Assembly (NCBI GenBank): GCA_902785485.1
Contig: CACZZA010000002.1
Coordinates: 1-46,997 of the forward strand
Origin: an uncultured Ruminococcus sp.
GTDB taxonomy: Bacteria > Bacillota > Clostridia > Oscillospirales > CAG-272
Length of the DNA: 46,997 nucleotides
Reading direction: 5' to 3'
Each line of letters starts with the position of its first letter. Within the stretch, counting starts at the first letter, position 1. Below the pieces are notes generated by a model. The model did not search any database. It was not told where the DNA came from and saw only the letters and a program-made list of their open reading frames with translations. A program made the position numbers and the translations under genes. Positions 1-7,162 of the stretch are shown here, piece after piece.

Positions 1-762
1 CTTCACGACTACGGCAAAACCGTAAAAGATCCGGTCACCGGACTATCGGCCGACGGAAGAAGAGTCGGCGCGGATTGCGTGATGCTGATAAAAATATCCG
101 CGGACAAAGGCTACGTCATGACGTCGGTCATCCCGTCCGACGTGTATCTCAATCTGTACAGCGCCGTTACGGTAGGCTCGACCTACGATTCTCCGGAAGG
201 GGACGCCGATCCGTCGAAGAGCGGACCCGCGTACACCGCAAAATGCGTGTCCGGACTTACGGGACTCCGTATAGACGCCTATATCGCCGCGGACATCCCG
301 ACGTTCACGAAGGCGCTCGAAAAGCTCGGAAAATTCACCGTCAACGTGCCGGTCGATATGAAGTATTCCGATCCGTGGCAGGATCTTGAGATCGATCTCA
401 AACGGGGAACACAGGCGCTCAACGCCGGTCAGGTAATGCAGCTTCTTCGCTTCAACTCCTACTCCGATACCAAATACAGCCGCGAGAGCGTCGCGCTCTC
501 GTTTGCGGACAGCCTGCTTTCAAAGGTGACGGGTCCTGCCTTCTCCTCGCGTCTCGTCGCTCTTTATAAAGAGATCGTCCCGACTCTCAAAACCAACTAC
601 ACGTCCGATATGCTGAGACAGGATCTTGAAATGCTCCTTCTCTATCCGTCTCTGACCAAGAGGAGCGTGGCGTTCCCGACCAAGACCGACTTTCGCGGGA
701 ACGACGATATAGTCATCCCGGATACCGCGGAATGTATCGAAAGATACGGCGAATTCAAGTAA
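1..762 (+). CDS. LytR-CpsA-Psr (LCP)-like protein, 3' part only
   Basis: The frame is open from the first base, so the start lies upstream; 253 residues are visible. The pattern fits the LCP domain: a hydrophobic strand (CVMLIKI, about residue 26), an IP-x-D strand end (IPSD), a GLTGLRIDAYIAAD segment, a KYSDPWQDLEIDL segment and a G-Q-x-M-Q-L-L-R-F helix. LCP enzymes transfer wall teichoic acid or polysaccharide from lipid carriers to peptidoglycan at the outer membrane face. Here the Arg of the usual IPRD motif is Ser, and the R-x-R and RxxRQ helices are poorly kept, so catalysis is doubtful. Family membership is inferred from pattern; a non-enzymatic relative is possible. glyS follows after 36 bases with no promoter seen between, so the two may be cotranscribed. 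Confidence 0.6.
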   Translation, partial: LHDYGKTVKDPVTGLSADGRRVGADCVMLIKISADKGYVMTSVIPSDVYLNLYSAVTVGSTYDSPEGDADPSKSGPAYTAKCVSGLTGLRIDAYIAADIPTFTKALEKLGKFTVNVPVDMKYSDPWQDLEIDLKRGTQALNAGQVMQLLRFNSYSDTKYSRESVALSFADSLLSKVTGPAFSSRLVALYKEIVPTLKTNYTSDMLRQDLEMLLLYPSLTKRSVAFPTKTDFRGNDDIVIPDTAECIERYGEFK

Positions 763-798
763 TAAACAAAAACCATACATACAGGAGATCAACCAACA

Positions 799-2196
799 AT
801 GAAAAACACCGAAAAGACAATGGACAAGATCGTCGCTCTGTGCAAAGGCCGCGGCTACGTTTTCCCCGGTTCGGAGATATACGGCGGACTCGCGAACACC
901 TGGGACTACGGTCCTCTCGGCGTCGAACTGAAGAACAACATCAAAAAAGCCTGGTGGAAGAAATTCGTTCAGGAATCGAAATACAACGTAGGCCTTGACG
1001 CCGCGATCCTCATGAATCCCCAGACGTGGGTCGCATCCGGACACCTCGCGGGATTTTCCGATCCTTTGATGGACTGCCGCGAGTGCCACGAGCGTTTCAG
1101 AGCCGACAAGCTCATCGAGGACTTCTGCGCCGAAAACGGACTCACCCTCGAAAAGCCGATAGACGCGTTCACTCAGGCTGAAATGAAGGAATTCGTCGAA
1201 GACAAGAACATTCCCTGCCCGACCTGCGGCAAGCACAATTTTACCGACATCCGTCAATTCAACCTTATGTTCAAGACCTTCCAGGGAGTCACAGAGGACG
1301 CGAAGAACACCGTTTACCTCCGTCCCGAGACCGCGCAGGGCATTTTCACCAACTTCGTGAACGTCCAGCGCACCACCCGTAAGAAAGTGCCATTCGGCAT
1401 CGGTCAGATCGGTAAATCCTTCCGTAACGAGATCACACCCGGAAACTTTATCTTCCGTGTCCGCGAGTTCGAGCAGATGGAGCTTGAATTCTTCTGCAAG
1501 CCCGGCACCGACCTTGAATGGTTCGACTACTGGCGTTCCTTCTGCCACGACTGGCTGCTCTCGATAGGTCTCAAGGACGAGAACCTCCGTATGCGCGACC
1601 ACGATCCCGAAGAACTTGTCTTCTATTCCAAAGCGACCACCGACTTTGAATTCCTGTTCCCGTTCGGCTGGGGCGAGCTTTGGGGCGTTGCCGACAGAAC
1701 GGACTACGACCTCAGTCAGCATCAGTCCGTTTCCGGCAAGGATCTCACCTATTTCGACCCCGAGACCAACGAAAGATACATCCCCTACGTCATCGAGCCG
1801 TCCCTCGGCGTGGAAAGGACCTTCCTCTCCGTGCTTTGCGACGCCTATGACGAGGAAGTCGTCGGCGAGGGCGACACCCGCGTCGTACTTCATCTCCATC
1901 CCGCGCTCGCGCCGTTCAAGTGCGCTGTGCTTCCGCTCTCGAAGAAGCTCTCCGAGGAGGCGGGCGAGGTCTATACCGCGCTTTCAAAGAAATTCTCGGT
2001 CGACTTCGACGAGACCGGCTCTATCGGCAAGCGCTACCGCCGCGAGGACGAGATCGGAACTCCGTTCTGCGTGACCTACGACTTCGATTCAAAGGAAGAC
2101 GGCTGCGTCACCGTCCGCGACAGAGACACGATGGAGCAGGTGCGTATCCCGATCGCCGAGCTTGAAAAATACATCGAGGACAAGATCGCGTTCTGA
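799..2196 (+). CDS. glyS: Glycine--tRNA ligase, single-chain alpha2 type
   Basis: Charges tRNA-Gly with glycine in the cytoplasm. The 465-residue class II synthetase shows the family N-terminus ([14 protein letters not shown]), a CxxC/CxxC zinc insert (CREC near residue 95, CPTC near 140), RPETAQGIF near 178, the motif 2 region [11 protein letters not shown] with the [11 protein letters not shown] strand, and motif 3 [12 protein letters not shown] near 335. A C-terminal anticodon-binding domain completes it. Length is normal for the Gram-positive and eukaryote-like form. A GGAG-type ribosome-binding site lies before the ATG. An intrinsic terminator follows at once. The 3' end faces a minus-strand glycine riboswitch, so read-through from it would be antisense to this gene. 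Confidence 0.97.
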   Translation: MKNTEKTMDKIVALCKGRGYVFPGSEIYGGLANTWDYGPLGVELKNNIKKAWWKKFVQESKYNVGLDAAILMNPQTWVASGHLAGFSDPLMDCRECHERFRADKLIEDFCAENGLTLEKPIDAFTQAEMKEFVEDKNIPCPTCGKHNFTDIRQFNLMFKTFQGVTEDAKNTVYLRPETAQGIFTNFVNVQRTTRKKVPFGIGQIGKSFRNEITPGNFIFRVREFEQMELEFFCKPGTDLEWFDYWRSFCHDWLLSIGLKDENLRMRDHDPEELVFYSKATTDFEFLFPFGWGELWGVADRTDYDLSQHQSVSGKDLTYFDPETNERYIPYVIEPSLGVERTFLSVLCDAYDEEVVGEGDTRVVLHLHPALAPFKCAVLPLSKKLSEEAGEVYTALSKKFSVDFDETGSIGKRYRREDEIGTPFCVTYDFDSKEDGCVTVRDRDTMEQVRIPIAELEKYIEDKIAF

Positions 2197-2214
2197 CGCG
2201 TGATAACAAAGATA

Positions 2215-2250
2215 AACACCGGACGTTCGACCGACGCCCGGTGTTTTTTT
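2215..2250 (+). terminator. Intrinsic terminator of glyS
   Basis: Eight-base arms AACACCGG (2215-2222) and CCGGTGTT (2238-2245) are followed by a run of T to 2250. The stem is symmetric enough to act weakly on minus-strand RNA too. Confidence 0.85.
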
Positions 2251-2256
2251 GACGTA

Positions 2257-2349
2257 AAACAAACAGGTCCCGCTCCCGCCGACGGCCAAATCGCACAAAA
2301 GACGCCGACGGGAAACGGGACCTACTATACGGGAAGGACTCCCATATAG
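2257..2349 (-). other. Two further hairpins beyond the riboswitch terminator
   Basis: Reading the minus strand after the riboswitch terminator there are two stem-loops. One has 10-bp arms at 2325-2334 and 2340-2349. The second is long and interrupted, with outer arms at 2265-2272 and 2316-2323 (AGGTCCCG/CGGGACCT) and further inner pairs. Neither has a clear U-run, so they are not obvious terminators. They could shape or stabilise an RNA that reads past the riboswitch. No ORF with a ribosome-binding site is seen here. Confidence 0.5.
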
Positions 2350-2360
2350 CCCCCTATAAA

Positions 2361-2404
2361 ACAAAAATGCAGAACGCGGATATGCTGCGCTCTGCAAAAA
2401 ATGA
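2361..2404 (-). terminator. Intrinsic terminator of the glycine riboswitch (expression platform)
   Basis: Arms at 2368-2377 and 2387-2396 pair at nine of ten positions (TGCAGAGCGC with GCGTTCTGCA on the minus strand). An A-run lies before the stem and five U after it. It starts about 30 bases after the second aptamer, the usual place for a glycine-riboswitch expression platform. By family precedent glycine binding would favour read-through, but no antiterminator pairing was worked out. Confidence 0.75.
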
Positions 2405-2430
2405 CGGAAGAAAAGAGGAAAAACAATATG

Positions 2431-2605
2431 AGGTTCTCCGTCCTTTTGCCTGAGAGATTCGTACGTAACGACCCCGTACTTACACCTTCGGCACCCGAAT
2501 TCGGGATTCTCCAGAGCGCTATCCGCTTGCAGTCTTTTCCGGAAAACGGATCCTGAGAGGTTTACTCCTTCGGCACGGGCGTGCGCCCGACTTTCCTGCA
2601 AGTTT
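2431..2605 (-). ncRNA. Tandem glycine riboswitch, orphan
   Basis: Two glycine aptamers are read on the minus strand. The first carries GCCGAAGGAGTAAACC and CTCTCAGG, then a small extra hairpin before AAAAGAC. The second carries CTCTGGAGA, GTGCCGAAGGTGTAA and CTCTCAGGCAAAAGGAC followed by GGAG. The order and linker match the classic cooperative tandem form that senses glycine. It has its own promoter upstream and a terminator downstream. No minus-strand gene lies beyond it: the RNA points at the convergent 3' end of glyS. The symporter gene, the usual partner of such a switch, lies upstream rather than downstream of it. Confidence 0.92.
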
Positions 2606-2629
2606 CATTTAGCATTATTTGTTTTCGTT

Positions 2630-2658
2630 ATTATACAACAGTTCGGGGAAAAATGCAA
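2630..2658 (-). promoter_or_regulatory. Promoter of the orphan glycine riboswitch
   Basis: On the minus strand, TTGCAT (2653-2658) is separated by exactly 17 bases from TATAAT (2630-2635), with a TGTTG just upstream of the -10. Transcription would begin near 2623, just before the first aptamer. The promoter lies after the symporter stop codon, so the riboswitch can be made independently of the symporter mRNA. Confidence 0.75.
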
Positions 2659-2718
2659 TAGCAATACTAATATTTTTGCAAATATATTGCGTTTTTATTG
2701 TTTTTTTCCCCGACAGCG

Positions 2719-4197
2719 TCACTTTGCCGCTTTCCGGGCAAGCTTTGCCGCTTTCTTTTTCTCTTTTTCTTTGCGAAAGAACTCTTTCGTTTCGCGCCCG
2801 ACCACTCCGGAGAGCAGGAGCAGGGCGATAAGGTTCGGGAAAGCCATAAGTCCGTTGAAGATCGAGGCTATATGCCATACCGAAGAGACCGTGAGATAAG
2901 GACCTATGGCGATGGCGGCTATGTAGAGCACGCGGAACGACATAAGAGTATATTTGTGACGCGTTCCGACGAGGTATTCGAGACAGCGTTCCGAGTAGTA
3001 GTCCCATCCTATGATGGTCGTGAACGCGAACATCGCGAGGCTGACGGAAAGGATGACGACGCAGACTTCATTCGCAAAGGGAAGTCCCTTTTCGAACGCG
3101 AACGCGGTGACGTCGAAGCCTTCAAGCGCGGCGGACGTGACGTTCGGGTTCCAGGCTCCGGTCACGATTATCGCAAGACCGGTCATGATACAGATAACGA
3201 CGGTGAAGAGCGTTCCGGTCATCGTGACGAGTCCCTGCTTTACGGGAGAGTCGGTCTGAGCCGTCGCCGCGGCGATAGGAGCGGAGCCGAGTCCGGCTTC
3301 GTTTGAAAAAATACCGCGCGCGATGCCCTTTTGTATCGCGAGCTTGACCGTGATCCCGGCGAGCGCTCCCGCTACGGAAGTCGTGTCGAACGCGGTCTTG
3401 AATACGAGAGCGACGGCGGCAGGGATAAGAGGCATATTGAAAACGACTATGAGGACCGCGAAAAGGACGTACGCGCCCGCCATAAACGGAACGACAAGCT
3501 CCGAAAAACGCGCGATACGCTTGACTCCGCCGATTATTACGAACGCCGCCGCGGCTGTGACGGCAACTCCTCCTATGACGACCGCGAGAGTGACCCCGTG
3601 CGCCTCGCCCTCTTTACCTACGTTGAAAAGCACGCGGGAGGAAACGACGCGGTCGATAGCGGACGTGATGCCGTTTATCTGCGTTATCGTTCCGGTGCCC
3701 ATTATCCCGGCGAGCATACCGAAGATCGCGAACGTTTTGCCGAGCCATTTCCAGTTACCGCCCCATTTGGCGGTCTCGCCGAGTCCGCGTTCGATATAAT
3801 AGAAAGGTCCTCCGAGAGTATGTCCGTCACTGTCGACCGTTCTGTATTTTATAGCCAGCAGTCCTTCGGCATATTTGGTAGCCATTCCGAGTACGGAAGC
3901 CGCCACGAGCCAGAACAGCGCGCCGGGTCCGCCCGCGGTGATCGCGGTCGCGACGCCGACTATGTTGCCTGTGCCTATCGTTGCCGAAAGAGCGGTGCAG
4001 AGCGCCTGAAAAGACGATACCTCGCCTTTGCCCGAGTCGTCGTTTGAAACGAGTAGTTTGAGCGAGAGACCTAAATGTGTGAACTGAACGAATCTTGTGC
4101 GAAAGGTGAGAAGGATACCGACTCCGAGAACCAGGGAAACGAGTGTCCATCCCCATACGTATCCGTCAAGACTTGAAGTGATAGAGTTGAAATCCAT
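2719..4197 (-). CDS. Alanine/glycine:cation symporter (AGCS family)
   Basis: Imports alanine and/or glycine with sodium (or protons) across the cytoplasmic membrane. The 492-residue protein has the AGCS layout: about eleven membrane helices, the GTGNIVGVATAI signature near residue 76, the KYAEGLLAIKYR loop, GGPFYYIERGLG near 130, and SNEAGLGSAPIAAATAQTD near 290. The ATG at 4197 is preceded by GGAGG at proper spacing. A basic cytoplasmic tail (RKEKEKKKAAKLARKAAK) closes the protein. It is transcribed from its own promoter near 4.4 kb through a structured leader. Family is secure; glycine versus alanine preference is not readable, though the adjacent riboswitch and glyS hint at glycine. Confidence 0.95.
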   Translation of the reverse strand: MDFNSITSSLDGYVWGWTLVSLVLGVGILLTFRTRFVQFTHLGLSLKLLVSNDDSGKGEVSSFQALCTALSATIGTGNIVGVATAITAGGPGALFWLVAASVLGMATKYAEGLLAIKYRTVDSDGHTLGGPFYYIERGLGETAKWGGNWKWLGKTFAIFGMLAGIMGTGTITQINGITSAIDRVVSSRVLFNVGKEGEAHGVTLAVVIGGVAVTAAAAFVIIGGVKRIARFSELVVPFMAGAYVLFAVLIVVFNMPLIPAAVALVFKTAFDTTSVAGALAGITVKLAIQKGIARGIFSNEAGLGSAPIAAATAQTDSPVKQGLVTMTGTLFTVVICIMTGLAIIVTGAWNPNVTSAALEGFDVTAFAFEKGLPFANEVCVVILSVSLAMFAFTTIIGWDYYSERCLEYLVGTRHKYTLMSFRVLYIAAIAIGPYLTVSSVWHIASIFNGLMAFPNLIALLLLSGVVGRETKEFFRKEKEKKKAAKLARKAAK

Positions 4198-4200
4198 GCG

Positions 4201-4384
4201 CGTCCTCCAAATTTCAAAGACAGAAGGGGATATTTATAAAGCGGTTGATATAAAACGCGCCGAAGCCCGTTTTTTTCGGCGGCTTCGGACGTGGACGGGA
4301 GCGGGAAAAGGTCATTTACCTGACAATGAGCGACGAAGATGACACAGACTTTTTCCCGGCTTTCCGTCCCGTCGTCTTCCGACC
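4201..4384 (-). ncRNA. Structured 5' leader of the symporter gene, class not recognised
   Basis: About 185 bases separate the predicted start of transcription from the symporter ATG. In RNA sense the 5' half can form a closed element: GACGGGA pairs with TCCCGTC, then a small CGG-AAAG-CCG hairpin, then a longer arm CGGGAAAAAGTC with GACCTTTTCCCG, capped by TCATT/AATGA. The next hairpin has arms CCGAAGCC (4281-4288) and GGCTTCGG (4260-4267), followed shortly by UUUUAUAU, and may act as a terminator. This is a riboswitch-like layout, but it does not match the glycine, c-di-GMP, fluoride, guanidine or T-box patterns I know. Confidence 0.5.
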
Positions 4385-4390
4385 ATCAGT

Positions 4391-4418
4391 ATTATAGCGA
4401 TAGGCAAAAAATAATCAA
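4391..4418 (-). promoter_or_regulatory. Promoter of the symporter gene
   Basis: On the minus strand, TTGATT (4413-4418) is separated by 16 bases from TATAAT (4391-4396). Transcription would begin near 4384, at the start of the structured leader. Confidence 0.65.
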
Positions 4419-4429
4419 CGGTTTTTCAA

Positions 4430-4590
4430 AAAACCTTAAAAGAATTCAATTTTTGTGTTTATAATTCATTTATTTTATTTTTTTAAACGGGAAGTTAATT
4501 TAATTACGCATTCGCCGTTGATTGTTTTCGGCGTTCTTAACAAAAATGATTTGTTGATTTCTACGCCGTCCACAAATCGTTCACAGTCTA
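4430..4590. other. AT-rich spacer, no gene seen
   Basis: This stretch separates the divergent symporter and uracil operons. It is AT-rich with a small hairpin CGCCG/CGGCG at 4513-4533. No ORF with a ribosome-binding site and no RNA gene were recognised. Confidence 0.5.
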
Positions 4591-4619
4591 TTGACAAAGT
4601 TGTCGAATCTTGTTATAAT
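4591..4619 (+). promoter_or_regulatory. Promoter of the leader peptide-uraA-upp operon
   Basis: Consensus TTGACA (4591-4596) and TATAAT (4614-4619) are separated by 17 bases. Transcription would start near 4626, just before the leader peptide ribosome-binding site. Confidence 0.85.
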
Positions 4620-4656
4620 ACACAGGATGGAAAAACAAGGAAAAGGAGTGCCCGGG

Positions 4657-4746
4657 ATGAAGGACAAGGCTTTGATCGGAATAACGGAAACAAAGCGTAC
4701 CGGGGCGTTTTTTCCTTTCTTTTCCTCATTATCATTATTATATTGA
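4657..4746 (+). CDS. Leader peptide of the uraA-upp attenuator (29 aa)
   Basis: A 29-codon ORF starts at an ATG eight bases after AAGGAG (4643-4648). An in-frame ATG at 4627 would be leaderless and is less likely. The first half reads MKDKALIGITETK; the second half is encoded by an unusually U-rich stretch giving FFPFFSSLSLLY before TGA. The stop lies only four bases before the attenuator hairpin. The likely role is the act of translation: a ribosome that follows RNA polymerase closely to this stop would cover the first arm of the hairpin and block termination. This is inferred by analogy with enteric pyrBI and pyrE leaders. No homologue of the peptide is recognised, and it could be a chance ORF. 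Confidence 0.6.
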   Translation: MKDKALIGITETKRTGAFFPFFSSLSLLY

Positions 4747-4750
4747 TCTG

Positions 4751-4778
4751 CTGACACGTACGGGTGTCGGTTTTTTTT
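4751..4778 (+). terminator. Attenuator terminator ahead of uraA
   Basis: Arms CTGACAC (4751-4757) and GTGTCGG (4764-4770) surround a short loop (one G-T pair) and are followed by eight T. It stands between the promoter and uraA, so it must be passed for uraA and upp to be expressed. Confidence 0.8.
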
Positions 4779-4852
4779 AAGGTCAGGAACGACGTTCAGC
4801 GGCATAAGACCCCGCTTAATGAATAATAATTTCAATCGTTCGGAGGTACTAT

Positions 4853-6418
4853 ATGAAACTCACTTACGGTGTAAAGGACAGACCGACTGCAGGAAAGGTC
4901 GTTCTGTTTGCTATCCAGCAGCTGCTTGCCATCCTTGCGGCGACTATCGCCGTCCCCGCCATCATAGGCAACGGTATGTCTCAGTCCGCGGCGCTTTTCG
5001 GAGCAGGCGCGGGAACCATAATCTACCTGTTGTTCACTAAATTCAAGAGCCCCGTTTTCCTCGGCTCGTCGTTTGCGTTCATCAGTTCGATGTTTGCGGC
5101 TTTTGCCGGAGCGGGCTCATTCGCAGCGCTCGGATACCTCGGTTTAATACTCGGCGCGGTATTTGCGGGACTTGTTTACGTCGTTATCGCTTTCATCGTC
5201 AAGCTTGCGGGTGTTAAGTGGATCAACAAGCTCATGCCCGCGGTCGTCATCGGACCCACCGTCGCGATAATCGGTCTTTCTCTCGCCGGAAACGCGGTGG
5301 GCGATCTCCAGACCGCAAACTACGTCAAGACCTACAATACCGAAGACTACGCGATAGTCGAAGTCGCTGAAAACGTAAAATATGACGGTGAAGCGGGTAC
5401 ATTCACCTACAACGTGTCTGAGAACGGAGATATGAGTCAAATAGTCGTTCTTGAAAAAGACGCCGACGTTTCGGCTCCCGTTCCCGCCGACAAGATCCAT
5501 TCCGAGATCACCGCGTCTAAAAACGAAGACGGGACCTATACGCTCACTCAGGTCACGGGCTCCAAGTACATCGCGCTGATATGCGGACTCATCACCCTCG
5601 CCGTAACGATACTCGTTTCGGTCTACTCCAAAAAGACCCTCAAAACGATCCCGTTCATCATCGGCATCCTCGCCGGATACGCAACGGCGGCTTGCTTTAC
5701 TCTCATCGGCAGCCTGACCGGAAACGACGCTTTGATGATAATCGACTTCTCGAAGTTCTCCAATATGCAGTGGCTCCCCGATTTCGCGTTCCTCAAGGCG
5801 TTCAGCGGTGAGGGCATCGGCAATCTCAACGGCGCTTTCATAGGCACCGTGGCGGTCGCCTACATTCCCGTTGCGTTCGTCGTTTTCGCGGAGCATATCG
5901 CGGACCACAAGAACATTTCTTCGATCCTTTCCAACGAAAACGAAAAAGTCGACCTGCTTGAAGATCCCGGTCTCTCCCGCACCCTGCTCGGAGACGGCGT
6001 AGGCTCTATGGTCGGCGCTTTCTTCGGCGGCTGCCCGAACACCACTTACGGCGAGTCGATCGGATGCGTAGCGATCTCCGGCAACGCCTCGATCGTCACT
6101 ATACTCTGCACGGCGATCCTCGCTATGGCGGCGTCTTTCGTAGCTCCCTTTGTGACCTTCCTTTCCACCATCCCGTCGTGCGTCATGGGCGGCGTCTGCA
6201 TAGCGCTCTACGGCTTCATCGCGGTCTCCGGTCTCAAGATGGTACAGAAGGTCGACCTTGACGACAACAGAAATCTGTTCGTGGTATCGGTCATCCTCAT
6301 CACCGGTATCGGCGGACTTGCCGTCAGCTTCGGAAAGATCACCATCACCTCTATCGCCTGCGCGCTCATCCTCGGCATCCTCACCAACCTGATGCTCTCG
6401 AGAAAGAAAGAAAACTGA
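4853..6418 (+). CDS. uraA: Uracil permease, NCS2 family
   Basis: Proton-coupled uracil uptake across the cytoplasmic membrane. The 521-residue protein starts with the NCS2 helix pattern ([18 protein letters not shown]), has GSSFAFI near residue 64 (helix 3 half-strand region), [14 protein letters not shown] near 345 with the conserved Glu-His, and [19 protein letters not shown] near 390 with the substrate-binding Glu. It is about 90 residues longer than E. coli UraA because of a hydrophilic insert of roughly residues 155-235, predicted by topology to lie outside the cell. GGAGG precedes the ATG. upp follows after 40 bases, making a transport-salvage pair. Uracil fits better than xanthine because of upp. 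Confidence 0.93.
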   Translation: MKLTYGVKDRPTAGKVVLFAIQQLLAILAATIAVPAIIGNGMSQSAALFGAGAGTIIYLLFTKFKSPVFLGSSFAFISSMFAAFAGAGSFAALGYLGLILGAVFAGLVYVVIAFIVKLAGVKWINKLMPAVVIGPTVAIIGLSLAGNAVGDLQTANYVKTYNTEDYAIVEVAENVKYDGEAGTFTYNVSENGDMSQIVVLEKDADVSAPVPADKIHSEITASKNEDGTYTLTQVTGSKYIALICGLITLAVTILVSVYSKKTLKTIPFIIGILAGYATAACFTLIGSLTGNDALMIIDFSKFSNMQWLPDFAFLKAFSGEGIGNLNGAFIGTVAVAYIPVAFVVFAEHIADHKNISSILSNENEKVDLLEDPGLSRTLLGDGVGSMVGAFFGGCPNTTYGESIGCVAISGNASIVTILCTAILAMAASFVAPFVTFLSTIPSCVMGGVCIALYGFIAVSGLKMVQKVDLDDNRNLFVVSVILITGIGGLAVSFGKITITSIACALILGILTNLMLSRKKEN

Positions 6419-6458
6419 TCCCGCTCCGGCGTTTTATCACACGAAAGGAAGTAACAAA

Positions 6459-7106
6459 ATGGATATGGATATCGATATGAGTAAAGTAACGGTGTTCGAC
6501 CACCCGCTGATCCAGCATAAGGTGTCGATCCTCCGCAGTGTTGACACAAGCTCCAATCAGTTCAGACAGCTCGTCGAAGAGATAACGATGCTGATGTGCT
6601 TCGAGAGTATGCGCGACCTTCCCCTTATGGATACGGAGGTCACGACTCCCATGTGCAAGACCACGACCAAAGTCCTCGCGGGCGTCAAGCTCGCGGTGGT
6701 CCCGATCCTTCGCGCGGGTCTCGGAATGGTGGAAGGAGTTCTCCACCTCGTACCCTCGGCAAGAGTCGGACATATCGGTCTTTACAGAGACCACGTCACC
6801 CTTGAGCCTCACGAGTATTACTGCAAGCTCCCGAAGAACATCGAAAACAGGCTCGTCATCGTCACCGACCCGATGCTCGCAACGGGCGGAAGCGCGTGCG
6901 ACGCGATCAAGCTCATCAAGGAGCGCGGAGGCAGGCATATAAAATTTATGTGCATCATCGCGGCTCCCGAAGGACTCAAGGCTCTGACCGAAAAGCATCC
7001 CGACGTAGAGGTATACTGCGCTCACGTTGACGAAAAGCTCAACGAGAACGGCTACATCCTCCCCGGACTCGGCGACGCGGGCGACCGCATCTTCGGCACG
7101 AAATAA
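6459..7106 (+). CDS. upp: Uracil phosphoribosyltransferase
   Basis: Converts imported uracil and PRPP to UMP. The 215-residue protein shows [12 protein letters not shown] at the N-terminus, the [12 protein letters not shown] loop near residue 85, the PRPP-binding [16 protein letters not shown] near 133, and a C-terminal [14 protein letters not shown] that closes over uracil. The chosen ATG follows AGGAAG by seven bases. It adds six residues to the common [10 protein letters not shown] start at 6477, which cannot be excluded. It is cotranscribed with uraA under the same attenuator. Confidence 0.97.
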   Translation: MDMDIDMSKVTVFDHPLIQHKVSILRSVDTSSNQFRQLVEEITMLMCFESMRDLPLMDTEVTTPMCKTTTKVLAGVKLAVVPILRAGLGMVEGVLHLVPSARVGHIGLYRDHVTLEPHEYYCKLPKNIENRLVIVTDPMLATGGSACDAIKLIKERGGRHIKFMCIIAAPEGLKALTEKHPDVEVYCAHVDEKLNENGYILPGLGDAGDRIFGTK

Positions 7107-7122
7107 ACGTACGTTCGAACTT

Positions 7123-7157
7123 AAAAAAGAAGACACGCTCCGTGCCTTCTTTTTTTA
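7123..7157. terminator. Bidirectional terminator between upp and the GntR-LacI regulator
   Basis: A-rich arm AAAAAAGAAG, short inner stem CACG/CGTG and T-rich arm CTTCTTTTTTT form one symmetrical hairpin. It can stop transcripts from both converging genes. Confidence 0.8.
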
Positions 7158-7162
7158 TGTTT

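Noticed and set aside
520..1899. Long minus-strand ORF (459 codons) over glyS and the LCP-like gene
   Set aside because: It mirrors the codon pattern of the real plus-strand genes, has no ribosome-binding site and no recognisable domain.
2089..2601. 170-codon minus-strand ORF through the riboswitch, as the missing target gene
   Set aside because: It starts inside the first aptamer, runs through the terminator and into glyS antisense, and has no ribosome-binding site or protein-like composition.
4201..4384. c-di-GMP-I riboswitch in the symporter leader
   Set aside because: GGACGGAAAGCC resembles part of that consensus, but the remaining conserved loop and receptor are missing.
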